From assembly GCF_031885415.1 (NCBI RefSeq), contig NZ_CP116871.1, positions 1,178,001 to 1,242,000 of the forward strand: 64,000 bases of DNA, in the 5' to 3' direction. The notes under the pieces are model-generated. The model searched no databases, was not told where the DNA came from, and saw nothing but the letters and a program-made list of their open reading frames with translations. The position numbers and the translations under genes are program-made. Shown one piece after another: positions 54,239 to 62,031 of this stretch; position 1 is the first letter of the stretch; every line of letters begins with the position of its first letter. Origin of the DNA: Microbacterium forte (GTDB taxonomy: Bacteria; Actinomycetota; Actinomycetes; Actinomycetales; Microbacteriaceae).

Positions 54239-54268
54239 TTGACAGTCCCCCCGGTCTCATCAGATCGT
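54239..54268 (+). promoter_or_regulatory. Promoter of the GNAT acetyltransferase gene
   Basis: A consensus -35 TTGACA (54239-54244), 18-base spacer and GATCGT (54263-54268) stand six bases before GTG 54275. The layout implies leaderless translation. Confidence 0.55.
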
Positions 54269-54274
54269 GGCGCA

Positions 54275-54814
54275 GTGACGAAATCAGAGAGAGCACAGAC
54301 GGACATCGACGAGAACGCATCGGACGTGGTGATCGGGCCCGTCTCAGAATCGGATGCGGGCGAGGTGCTCACCCTTCAAAGGGCGGCGTTCGTCTCGGAG
54401 GCGCAGATCTACGGCAGCGCCGACATGCCTCCGCTGACCCAGACCCTGCCCGAAGTCGAGGCCGAGCTGCGGTCGAGCAGGGGGCTGACAGCCCGCCAGA
54501 ACGGCCGTCTGGTGGGAGTGATCCGATTCGTCGAAGCCGACGGAGTGCTGCTGATCGGCCGGATAGCGATAGCCCCCGACATGCAGGGCGAGGGCATCGG
54601 ACGCACGCTGCTCGACGCGGCCGAGCGTTCGTCGACGGCCCGTGAAGCCGAGCTCTTCACCGGCAGCCTGAGCGAGGCGAACATACGTCTTTACAAGGCG
54701 TGCGGCTATGAAGAGGCGGAGCGGGTGCCCCAGGGCGACGGAACCGAGCAGGTGTTCCTGAGAAAACCTCTGCATCAGGTGGGAGACCCCTCCGAACCGG
54801 GCGCGTCGGGTTGA
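54275..54814 (+). CDS. GNAT family N-acetyltransferase
   Basis: 179 residues. VVIGPVSESDAGEVLTLQRAAFVSEA, IGRIAIAPDMQGEGIGRTLLDAAE (the acetyl-CoA pyrophosphate loop Q/R-x-x-G-x-G) and NIRLYKACGYEE are the GNAT motifs. It acetylates an unknown amine with acetyl-CoA in the cytoplasm. GTG 54275 is chosen over a TTG at 54239 because the TTG is part of the -35 element. Confidence 0.88.
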   Translation: MTKSERAQTDIDENASDVVIGPVSESDAGEVLTLQRAAFVSEAQIYGSADMPPLTQTLPEVEAELRSSRGLTARQNGRLVGVIRFVEADGVLLIGRIAIAPDMQGEGIGRTLLDAAERSSTAREAELFTGSLSEANIRLYKACGYEEAERVPQGDGTEQVFLRKPLHQVGDPSEPGASG

Positions 54815-54891
54815 ATCGCCCCAGGGGTGTGCGGAATCGTAGCCCGGACACGTCGCACCCGCGGCGTGACCGCAACCGGAAGGAGAGTCTC

Positions 54892-55191
54892 GTGCTCACC
54901 CTCACCGATAACGCCACCGCAATCGTGAACACCCTCGTCAGCCGTCAGACCGACGCCACCGACGCAGGCCTTCGCATCCATTCCACGCCTACTGCCGGCC
55001 CGGACGGGGGCGCACGCCTCGCGGTCCTCGTGACCCCGGACCCCGAGCCCGACGACCGGGTGGTCGAGGTCGCCGGCACCCGACTCTTCCTCGACGAGGC
55101 CGCTGCCGCAGCGCTCGATGAGAAGGTGCTCGACGCCGGTGTCGACGACGAAGGCTCTGTGTCCTTCGCGGTTCTCCCGCAGGTCGCCTGA
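54892..55191 (+). CDS. HesB/IscA-like fold protein without cysteines
   Basis: 99 residues. LTLTDNATAIVNTLVSRQ and LRIHSTPTAGPDGGARLAVLV, followed by VVEVAGTRLFLDEAAAAALDEKVLDAGVDDEGSVSFAV, follow the A-type Fe-S carrier pattern. None of the three cysteines that hold iron or a cluster in IscA is present, and the protein has no cysteine at all. So it cannot be a normal carrier. Actinobacterial relatives are commonly labelled HesB-like. AAGGAG stands seven bases before GTG 54892. The terminator at 55205 follows. Confidence 0.8.
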   Translation: MLTLTDNATAIVNTLVSRQTDATDAGLRIHSTPTAGPDGGARLAVLVTPDPEPDDRVVEVAGTRLFLDEAAAAALDEKVLDAGVDDEGSVSFAVLPQVA

Positions 55192-55204
55192 ACGACAGGA
55201 TCAC

Positions 55205-55237
55205 CGGATGCCGCGGCTCATCGAGCCGCGGCATCCG
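55205..55237 (+). terminator. Terminator hairpin after the HesB-like gene
   Basis: A perfect 15-bp inverted repeat (55205-55219 and 55223-55237) with a 3-base loop lies 13 bases after the stop. Confidence 0.88.
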
Positions 55238-55325
55238 TGTCTGTGTGGGGCGGCCGCGCATCCGCCTCGCGTAGGTTAGGTGGGGACCCGCGATCGTCGC
55301 GGATTCAGAGAGATCGTTCACCCGC

Positions 55326-55670
55326 ATGAAGCTGGCACTGCTCCGTCGCTACGTCGTCGTCGCCGAGACGCTGCACTTCCCCCGAGCCGCCAAGCAGCTG
55401 GGCATCCCCCTGGCATCGCTCTACACCTCTCTCGACAAGCTCGAGGACGAGGTGGGACACACCCTGATCAACCGCGAAGGGACACCGAGGCTGACGAGCG
55501 TCGGCGAGCTGTTCCTCGTCGAGGCTCAGGCGACTGTGGCCGCTGCTCCCCCGCCCGCGCCGAAGACGGTGGGCCCGGCCGGCGGCAAGGCCAAGGCGTC
55601 GAAGGGCAAAGGCCGTGCGCCCGTCGTGAAGGGGCAGCCGAAGCCCTACAAGAAGCGTCAGGGGCGCTGA
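55326..55670 (+). CDS. LysR-type DNA-binding domain with basic Lys/Pro-rich tail
   Basis: 114 residues. Residues 1-62 match the LysR winged helix-turn-helix (LLRRYVVVAETLHFPRAAKQLGIPLASLYTSLDKLEDEVG, where S/A-S-x-L is the recognition helix). The roughly 200-residue effector domain of LysR proteins is absent. Residues 70-114 are instead a disordered Ala/Pro and then Lys/Gly-rich tail (GGKAKASKGKGRAP), like histone H1 or nucleoid proteins. It probably binds DNA without a ligand. The frame ends cleanly at TGA, so it is not an obvious truncation product. It converges with the ABC-F gene, four bases apart. Confidence 0.8.
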   Translation: MKLALLRRYVVVAETLHFPRAAKQLGIPLASLYTSLDKLEDEVGHTLINREGTPRLTSVGELFLVEAQATVAAAPPPAPKTVGPAGGKAKASKGKGRAPVVKGQPKPYKKRQGR

Positions 55671-55673
55671 GCC

Positions 55674-57338
55674 TCAGACCTCGCTCACCTGGCCGTTCTC
55701 GACGCTCCATCGACGGTTCGTCTGCACGGCCTCCAGCATCCGCCGGTCGTGCGTCACGAGCAGCAGCGTGCCCGCGTACGACTCGAGCGCCTGCTCGAGC
55801 TGCTCGATGGCCGGCAGATCGAGGTGGTTCGTGGGTTCGTCGAGCACCAGCAGGTTGACTCCGCGCGCCTGCAGCAGCGCCAGCGCCGCCCGGGTGCGCT
55901 CGCCCGGAGACAGGGCGCCGACGGGGCGGGTGACGTGGTCGGCTCTGAGGCCGAATTTGGCCAGCAGGGTGCGCACCTCCGCCGATGTCAGCTCGGGAAC
56001 GAGAGCCTCGAACGCGTCCGCGAGCGCCGCGTCACCGGTGAGCAAGGATCGGGCCTGATCGATCTCGCCGATCTGCACGCTGCTCCCGAGACTCGCCGTC
56101 CCCTCGACCGGCTCCTGCCGCCCGAGAAGAGCTCGCAGCAGCGTCGACTTGCCGGCACCGTTCGGGCCGGTGATGCCGATGCGGTCGCCGGCATCGATCT
56201 GCAGCGAAAGCGGCCCCATGGTGAAGGTCCCCTGCCGGAACACCGCACCGCTGAGCGTGGACACCACACTGCTCGATCGAGGCGCCGAACCGATCGTGAA
56301 CTCCAGCTGCCACTCCTTGCGGGGCTCCTCGACCTCGTCGAGGCGCGCGATCCGGCTCTCCATCTGACGCACCTTCTGCGCCTGCTTCTCGCTCGACTCG
56401 GCTGACGCCTTGCGCTTGATCTTGTCGTTGTCCGGCGACTTCCTCATCGCGTTGCGCACACCCTGGCTCGACCACTCGCGCTGGGTGCGGGCACGCGAGA
56501 CGAGGTCGGCCTTCTTGTCGGCGAACTCGTCGTACTTCTCCCGCAGGTGCCGGCGCACGACGGCTCGTTCTTCGATGAAGGCGTCGTAGCCGCCGCCGTA
56601 GAGGCGATTCGATCCCTGTGCGAGATCGAGCTCGAGCACACGAGTCACGCTGCGCGCCAGGAACTCGCGGTCGTGGCTGACGAGCACGACACCGCCACGG
56701 AGTCCGCGGACGAACGACTCGAGTCGATCGAGCCCATCGAGGTCGAGATCGTTGGTCGGCTCGTCGAGGAACACGATGTCGAAGCGCGACAGCAGCAACG
56801 CCGCGAGCCCGACGCGAGCAGCCTGACCACCCGAGAGCCCCGTCATGAGCGCATCAGCCGCGACACCGCTGCCGCTCGGGAGCCCGAGGTCGGCGAGCAC
56901 GGCAGGGATGCGTTCGTCGAGATCGGCCGCCCCGCTTGCGAGCCACCGGTCGAGCGCCTGAGAGTAGGTGTCGGCCGGGTCTGTGCCCGCCGGCGCGAGC
57001 GTCGGGTCTCCGAGCGCCGCCGCAGCCGCATCCATATCTCGCGTCGCCGCCGCGCACCCGGTGCGGCGCGCGATGTACTCCGCGACCGTCTCACCTTCCA
57101 CTCGCTCGTGCTCCTGTGGCAGCCACCCGACGAACGCGTCGCTGGGTGCGAGCGAGATCGACCCTCCCATCGGCGCGTCCACGCCGGCGAGAAGGCGGAG
57201 AAGCGTTGATTTGCCCGCTCCGTTCGCCCCGACGACGCCGATCACGTCGCCAGGAGCGACCGTCAGATCGAGCCCCTCGAAGAGGATGCGGTGGCCGTAG
57301 CCGCCTGCCAGGTTCTGGGCGACGAGGGTGGCGGTCAT
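55674..57338 (-). CDS. ABC-F family ATPase (ribosome-associated)
   Basis: 554 residues with two ABC domains and no membrane part. Walker A GANGAGKST (domain 1) and GPNGAGKST (domain 2), signatures TGLSGGQAARVGLAALLL and LSPGERTRAALALLQA, and Walker B FLDEPTNDLD and LDEPTNHLD are all visible. The inter-domain linker (about 240-330) is long, charged and helical. ABC-F proteins act on the ribosome in translation or protect it from antibiotics; which group this belongs to is not clear. ATG 57338 has no strong ribosome site; GATGAT stands six bases before it. Confidence 0.92.
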   Translation of the reverse strand: MTATLVAQNLAGGYGHRILFEGLDLTVAPGDVIGVVGANGAGKSTLLRLLAGVDAPMGGSISLAPSDAFVGWLPQEHERVEGETVAEYIARRTGCAAATRDMDAAAAALGDPTLAPAGTDPADTYSQALDRWLASGAADLDERIPAVLADLGLPSGSGVAADALMTGLSGGQAARVGLAALLLSRFDIVFLDEPTNDLDLDGLDRLESFVRGLRGGVVLVSHDREFLARSVTRVLELDLAQGSNRLYGGGYDAFIEERAVVRRHLREKYDEFADKKADLVSRARTQREWSSQGVRNAMRKSPDNDKIKRKASAESSEKQAQKVRQMESRIARLDEVEEPRKEWQLEFTIGSAPRSSSVVSTLSGAVFRQGTFTMGPLSLQIDAGDRIGITGPNGAGKSTLLRALLGRQEPVEGTASLGSSVQIGEIDQARSLLTGDAALADAFEALVPELTSAEVRTLLAKFGLRADHVTRPVGALSPGERTRAALALLQARGVNLLVLDEPTNHLDLPAIEQLEQALESYAGTLLLVTHDRRMLEAVQTNRRWSVENGQVSEV

Positions 57339-57387
57339 CAGACCATCATCTCAGGCGGCGAGGGAATCTCAGACTCGGGTCGGGTCG

Positions 57388-57924
57388 TCAGAGAACGACC
57401 TGATCGTGCGTCGCGATCCCGAACTCCTGCTCCGGATACCGCAGTCCTGAGAAGTACATGTTGGTGTGTGCGACGATCTGCTCGCCCGAGATCGGCACGC
57501 CGTCCCATTCGGTGTCGACCGTGGTGTGCGCGTCGCTCACGAGCGTGACGTCGTACCCCTCGGCTGCTGCGCGCTGCGTGGTGGTGCGCACGCAGAAGTC
57601 GGACTGCGCGCCGGTGATCACCAGACGCGTCGCACCCAGCTCGTCGAGCGTCGCTCGCAGGGTCGTGTCTGCGAACGAGTCCCGGTAGTCCTTGCACACG
57701 AGGGGCTCGCCCTCGGCGCGATGCAGTGGAGCCGCCAGCTCCCATTCAGGCGTGCCCACGCCGACGGGGTCGTGATGCACCCAGACGACGGGCACTCCGG
57801 CTGCGCGAGCTCTGTCGACCAGGGCTGCGGCGCGGGAGAGCACGCCCTGTTCGTCGAAGCACCCGGGTGTCACTCCGGCCTGCAGATCGATCGCGAGGAC
57901 GACGGTGCGGCCAGATGCTGCCAT
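57388..57924 (-). CDS. Isochorismatase-like cysteine hydrolase
   Basis: 178 residues. The catalytic triad is visible: Asp13 in [14 protein letters not shown], Lys in [10 protein letters not shown] and Cys in [14 protein letters not shown]. The family hydrolyses amides such as nicotinamide or N-carbamoyl compounds, or isochorismate. The substrate is unknown. It begins five bases after the alpha/beta-fold gene and shares its operon. Confidence 0.9.
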   Translation of the reverse strand: MAASGRTVVLAIDLQAGVTPGCFDEQGVLSRAAALVDRARAAGVPVVWVHHDPVGVGTPEWELAAPLHRAEGEPLVCKDYRDSFADTTLRATLDELGATRLVITGAQSDFCVRTTTQRAAAEGYDVTLVSDAHTTVDTEWDGVPISGEQIVAHTNMYFSGLRYPEQEFGIATHDQVVL

Positions 57925-57929
57925 CGGAG

Positions 57930-58493
57930 TCAGTCCCAGTCCAGGTATTCCTCGATGATCACGCCGGTCTCGATCGGGTGGTGCATCGGGAACAGGTGGT
58001 CGCCCGCGATCGTCTTGATGCTCGACCGGTCAGGGATCGTCGCCTGCAGTGCTTCTGCGTTCGCTGCGGGGGTGTCGGTGTCTTCGGTCCCCTGCACGAT
58101 GAGCACGGGGATCGCCGGTGCGACCGCGATGTCGACGTCCTCGACACCGAGCAGCAGCAGGCCGTTGGCCCGGTCGCTGTGCGCTGACACCAGCGCACGT
58201 GCGATCGTGCCGCCGAAGCCGTGACCGCCGACCCAGGTGTCTTCGATGCCCACGTGATCGATCACGGCGATGACGTCCTCGACGCGCTCGTCGAGCGTCG
58301 CCTCGGACTCCGACCGGTGCCCGATCCGCAGCACGTGGAAGCCCGCCTCCTCGGCGAGGTAGTGCGCGGCGACGCCCAGAACGTCGGCGGCGAGCCCCTG
58401 CTCCTGGATCAGAACCAGCTTCACGGGGCCGTCTCCCTCGTCCACGAAGGGGATGGCGCGGCCCTCTGGCTCGAAGATCTGGGTATCGGTCAT
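57930..58493 (-). CDS. Alpha/beta-hydrolase fold protein lacking the nucleophile serine
   Basis: 187 residues. The core strands fit an alpha/beta hydrolase ([39 protein letters not shown] and the late His of [12 protein letters not shown]). The nucleophile elbow reads GGHGFGG (Gly90-His91-Gly92-Phe93-Gly94), so the normal serine of GxSxG is a glycine. It may be a pseudoenzyme or use another residue. GAGGAG stands ten bases before ATG 58493. It heads a two-gene operon with the isochorismatase-like gene. Confidence 0.75.
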   Translation of the reverse strand: MTDTQIFEPEGRAIPFVDEGDGPVKLVLIQEQGLAADVLGVAAHYLAEEAGFHVLRIGHRSESEATLDERVEDVIAVIDHVGIEDTWVGGHGFGGTIARALVSAHSDRANGLLLLGVEDVDIAVAPAIPVLIVQGTEDTDTPAANAEALQATIPDRSSIKTIAGDHLFPMHHPIETGVIIEEYLDWD

Positions 58494-58642
58494 GGGCGCG
58501 CGGCTCCTCGTTCGAGTGTCAGGGATCGACATCAAGCGTAGCCCGAGCAGGATGCGAAGATCGGCCCCGCGCGACGCCCCGCCGCCCAGGGGCATAGAGT
58601 CAGGGCAGGAGCTGACCCTGGTTCCCCGAAGATGGGAACCCG

Positions 58643-59848
58643 TTGTCCGACACGACACGCTCGTCCGCAGTTCGCACGTCACCCTCGACTTCGACCGCGA
58701 CCCAGGGGCTTCTGACCCTCGGTGTGCTGGCGAACTCCTCGATGGAGAACGAGCGGCGCCTCCCCCTCCATCCCCGCCATCTCGACCGCATCGACGCAGA
58801 CATTCGTGCTCGCATGATCGTCGAGCGCGGCTACGGCACCGACTTCCAGCTCGAGCCCGGCTACGTCGAAGCCCGCGTGGGACGCGTCGCCGATCGCGCC
58901 GAGGTGCTCGCCTCCGCCGACGTCCTGCTGCTGCCCAAACCGCAGCTCGCAGACGTCGCCGAGCTCGCCGAGGGGCGGATCCTCTGGGGCTGGCCGCACT
59001 GCGTGCAGGATGCGGCCCTCACGCAGACCGCGATCGACAGCCGCCTCACACTGATCGCGTTCGAGGCCATGAACCACTGGACCTCACAGGGCGACATGAG
59101 TCTGCACGTCTTCCACAAGAACAACGAGCTGGCCGGTTACTGCTCGGTCATCCATGCTCTGAGCCTCGTCGGTTCGACCGGCGACTACGGGCCGCGACTT
59201 CGCGCCGTCGTCATCGGTTTCGGCGCGACGGCACGAGGTGCAGTGACCGCACTGAACGCGCACGGAGTCCACGACATCGAAGTCCTCACGCAGCGCGGGG
59301 CAGCGGCGGTGGGCTCCCCCATCCACAACTCTCATCTCACCCAGCTCAACACCGACGACGGGCCCACGCACCTCAGCACAGTCGAGACGGAGGACGGCCC
59401 CGTGCTCCTCCCCGATTTCCTGGCGACGTACGACATCGTCGTCAACTGCACCCTGCAGGACGTCGCAGCGCCGTTGACGTATCTGCGAACCGAGGACCTC
59501 GACCGATTCGCATCGGGCAGCCTGATCATCGACGTCTCCTGCGACGAGGGCATGGGCTTCGAATGGGCCATCCCGACGTCGTTCGAGGAGCCGATGTTCA
59601 CGGTGGGTCAGGGCGTGAACTACTACGCCGTCGATCACAGCCCGTCATACCTGTGGAATTCCGCCACGTGGGACATCAGCGAAGCGCTGCTGCCCTTCCT
59701 CCGCACCGTGCTCTCGGGTCCCGAAGCATGGGCTGAGAACTCGACGCTCACACGCGCGATCGAGATCCGCCAGGGAGTGATCCAGAACCCCAGCATCCTG
59801 AGCTTCCAGGGCCGAGACGCCACCTACCCGCACCCCCTCGTCGCGTAG
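58643..59848 (+). CDS. N5-(carboxyethyl)ornithine synthase/alanine dehydrogenase-like oxidoreductase
   Basis: 401 residues from a TTG at 58643. GVLANSSMENERRLPLHPRHLDRI and IVERGYGTDFQLEPGYVEARVG follow the N-terminal pattern of the AlaDh/PNT family; VVIGFGATARGAVTALNAHG is the NAD(P)-binding fold. The pattern is closest to what I recall of CEO synthase-type opine-forming enzymes, which reductively join pyruvate to the side-chain amine of ornithine. The assignment between CEO synthase and other opine dehydrogenases is uncertain. The first 25 residues are probably variable, and no later in-frame ATG fits until residue 34. A TAGAGT element at 58595-58600 would give a leader of about 37 bases. 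Confidence 0.7.
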   Translation: MSDTTRSSAVRTSPSTSTATQGLLTLGVLANSSMENERRLPLHPRHLDRIDADIRARMIVERGYGTDFQLEPGYVEARVGRVADRAEVLASADVLLLPKPQLADVAELAEGRILWGWPHCVQDAALTQTAIDSRLTLIAFEAMNHWTSQGDMSLHVFHKNNELAGYCSVIHALSLVGSTGDYGPRLRAVVIGFGATARGAVTALNAHGVHDIEVLTQRGAAAVGSPIHNSHLTQLNTDDGPTHLSTVETEDGPVLLPDFLATYDIVVNCTLQDVAAPLTYLRTEDLDRFASGSLIIDVSCDEGMGFEWAIPTSFEEPMFTVGQGVNYYAVDHSPSYLWNSATWDISEALLPFLRTVLSGPEAWAENSTLTRAIEIRQGVIQNPSILSFQGRDATYPHPLVA

Positions 59849-59985
59849 CGAGGGTCCGAGCTTCGCAGACGGCGACGGCAGCCGCCGTCACCGGCCCGAG
59901 GCGAGATCAAGACCGTGCGCGTGGCCTTGCGCGACTACGCGTGCCAAGCACGCGCCACGGCCTCACCCCAGCCTCAGACGCCTTC
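59849..59985. other. Short spacer without recognised gene
   Basis: Only a weak GACGGC/GCCGTC hairpin (about 59869-59890) is seen after the oxidoreductase gene; it may end both this gene and the convergent 51-residue gene. Confidence 0.3.
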
Positions 59986-60141
59986 TCACTCGGAGTGATC
60001 GCTGCGGTCTTCGAGGTCGGGTTCCGTCCGCAGCACATCGGCGATCTCCTCCTCCGGTCGCGGCGCGACGGTCTCGTCGAGTTCGAGTTCCGGGACCGAC
60101 GGCTCGTCCGGGGCGGGTATGTGCACATTGTGATCAGACAC
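59986..60141 (-). CDS. 51-residue acidic small protein
   Basis: Read directly on the reverse strand from GTG 60141 to TGA 59986. The protein is rich in Asp, Glu and Pro (PAPDEPSVPELELDETVAP, ending DRSDHSE) and has no hydrophobic helix or cysteine. GAAGGA stands seven bases before the GTG, and TACGCT at 60176-60171 is a plausible -10. It follows the condensation-GNAT gene on the same strand, 40 bases downstream, so they may also share a transcript. The family is unknown. Confidence 0.55.
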   Translation of the reverse strand: MSDHNVHIPAPDEPSVPELELDETVAPRPEEEIADVLRTEPDLEDRSDHSE

Positions 60142-60181
60142 GGCGAAGTCCTTCGGTCGGCAACACGGCTAGCGTACGCCG

Positions 60182-61948
60182 CTAGATGTGCCGTTTCAGC
60201 CCGACGTGGGCAGTCTGATATCCGAGTCGGGTATAGAAGGCGCGAGTCCGATCCCGTGCTTCGTCTGTGGTCACCTGCGCCAGTCGCGCGCCCCGCGCGC
60301 GACCGAATTCGTGTGCCCACTCGAGCATCGCCGTGCCCAAGCCCCGTGACCGCTCCCCCGGCGCAACCCGCAGTCCCTCGATCTGCAATCGGGTCGAACC
60401 ACCGCGCGAGAGGCCGGGGATGACGGTGAGTTGCATCGTGGCGACCATGTGGTCGGCACTGTCGCGGACAACCCCCAGATAGTGGGAACTGTCGCGAGCG
60501 ACCGCGCTGAAGGCGGCTTCATATCGCTCGAGCTCGACGCTCTCACGGTCCGAGCCGAATTGATCATCGAGCAGCAGTGCGGCGATGGCCTCGATGTCAT
60601 CGCGGCTCGCACGCTCGAGCCGGAAGGTCCGGTCGGCGACCTGCAGTCGCCCACGGACAGAGGACCGCGCGTCCGCCTGCAGTCTGGCCACAAGCAGGTC
60701 GAGCCACCCGCCGACGTTGGCGCGAGCCTCAGCGGTATCGGGATAGCGGCATCGCAGGTGCAGGCCCGACTCATCGAGGATGAACCACAGCATGACGCCG
60801 TCGGTGTCGGTCGCCGCGCTGACATACTGGGCGTCGAGCGCGACGGAGTCGATTCGCACAGGCAGCCTGCGCAGGTCCAGCCATGAGATCGCGAACATCC
60901 CAGGCGCTACGGGCATGCCACCCCACGGAGCGAGTACGTCGGCGAGCGGCCACGCACCGAGTTGCACCGCCTCTTTCACCGCGGCCGCCGCCGCGCGCGG
61001 CTCGGCGACGTCCGACTCGAGGACGGAGTTGGTGATGAACCAGCCGACCGAGTCATGCCACGTGTCCTCGAAGCGGCTGTGCACGGGAAACACGGCTCGA
61101 AGCGGGGTGCCCGCCAACTCGCGCGTCACCGCGGTCATCGCGACCACCGCGCGTGCGAGGGTCGAGACGCCGTCGTCACGCGCCTGCACGGCAAAGGCTG
61201 CGGCGTCGTCGACGTCGAACACATCGCGCACTTCCACGCGCTCACGATGCGGCTCGGGCGTGCCGAGCGGCAACGGGAACTGCGGCATCACACCGCCGCT
61301 GTCCTCGATGATGGCTTTCCATCGCTGACGAACGTGGTCTGGCGCAGCATCCCGATCGAGCAATGCTTGCGTGTGTTCGACGAACGCCGGCGCCGCCCCC
61401 GGCATCGGTGTCGCGCCTGCCCTCTCGGCGTCGAGCGCAGACAGCAGGTCGCGCGCGATCACCAGCATCGACCACATGTCGACGTGCGCGTGGTCCGCCG
61501 CGATCACGACCGTGAGCCCCGCAGCGGTCTCCAACACGCACAGGCGATGCGAAGGATGCTGGTACGGCGAACATGCCGCGTCGAGGATGTCCCGCAAGGC
61601 ATCGTTGACTGCCTGGCCGGGGGCGACCTGATGCTCGACCCAGCTTCCGGGGCCGATCTCGATCTCGTGAAGCACGGGATCGCCGTCAGCACCGGGCGCG
61701 AATGCCGATCGCAGCGTGCCGTGGCGAGCGACGACAGCCAGCCAGGCATCGGCGATCGACTCGCGTCGAGTCGCTGCAGGCAGCCGGAAGGACAGTGCCA
61801 TCCAGGAGCCCGATCGGTCGCCTGCTCCGACATGGAGTCGCTGATCGAATGACACGGGGATGCGTCGCCCGAGCCCAGACGCGCTCACGTCATACCCCCA
61901 GAGCCGTCCGAACGGGAGGCGGAGGTGCGTGACGTTGGTCAGTCGCAT
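60182..61948 (-). CDS. Stand-alone condensation domain fused to a GNAT acetyltransferase
   Basis: 588 residues. Residues 1 to about 435 resemble an NRPS condensation/PapA-type acyltransferase domain: the His-motif is DHAHVDMWS (His153, Asp157; Gly of HHxxxDG replaced by Met), and HDSVGWFITNSVL matches the conserved VGxFVN block. Residues about 445-588 form a GNAT domain (LRVAPGERSRGLGTAMLEWA; TRAFYTRLGYQTAHVGLK). No adenylation or carrier domain is near. One chain could join an acyl group and then acetylate, but this is inference. ATG 61948 has TAAGGT seven bases upstream. Confidence 0.82.
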   Translation of the reverse strand: MRLTNVTHLRLPFGRLWGYDVSASGLGRRIPVSFDQRLHVGAGDRSGSWMALSFRLPAATRRESIADAWLAVVARHGTLRSAFAPGADGDPVLHEIEIGPGSWVEHQVAPGQAVNDALRDILDAACSPYQHPSHRLCVLETAAGLTVVIAADHAHVDMWSMLVIARDLLSALDAERAGATPMPGAAPAFVEHTQALLDRDAAPDHVRQRWKAIIEDSGGVMPQFPLPLGTPEPHRERVEVRDVFDVDDAAAFAVQARDDGVSTLARAVVAMTAVTRELAGTPLRAVFPVHSRFEDTWHDSVGWFITNSVLESDVAEPRAAAAAVKEAVQLGAWPLADVLAPWGGMPVAPGMFAISWLDLRRLPVRIDSVALDAQYVSAATDTDGVMLWFILDESGLHLRCRYPDTAEARANVGGWLDLLVARLQADARSSVRGRLQVADRTFRLERASRDDIEAIAALLLDDQFGSDRESVELERYEAAFSAVARDSSHYLGVVRDSADHMVATMQLTVIPGLSRGGSTRLQIEGLRVAPGERSRGLGTAMLEWAHEFGRARGARLAQVTTDEARDRTRAFYTRLGYQTAHVGLKRHI

Positions 61949-61961
61949 GGGCAGTACCTTA
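61949..61961 (-). promoter_or_regulatory. Leaderless -10 promoter element
   Basis: Reverse-strand TAAGGT (61961-61956) stands seven bases before ATG 61948 of the condensation-GNAT gene. An upstream in-frame start at 61987 would lie before this element. Confidence 0.55.
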
Positions 61962-62031
61962 GCGGCCCCAGATAACCTGAAACTCAACGACTGCCCGAGC
62001 CGACGCGGTGAGTCCCCGATCGAGGAGCCCG

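Noticed and set aside
55326..55670. Calling the short LysR gene a pseudogene
   Set aside because: The frame is intact, has its own promoter region after a terminator, and ends in a compositionally consistent basic tail instead of random residues.
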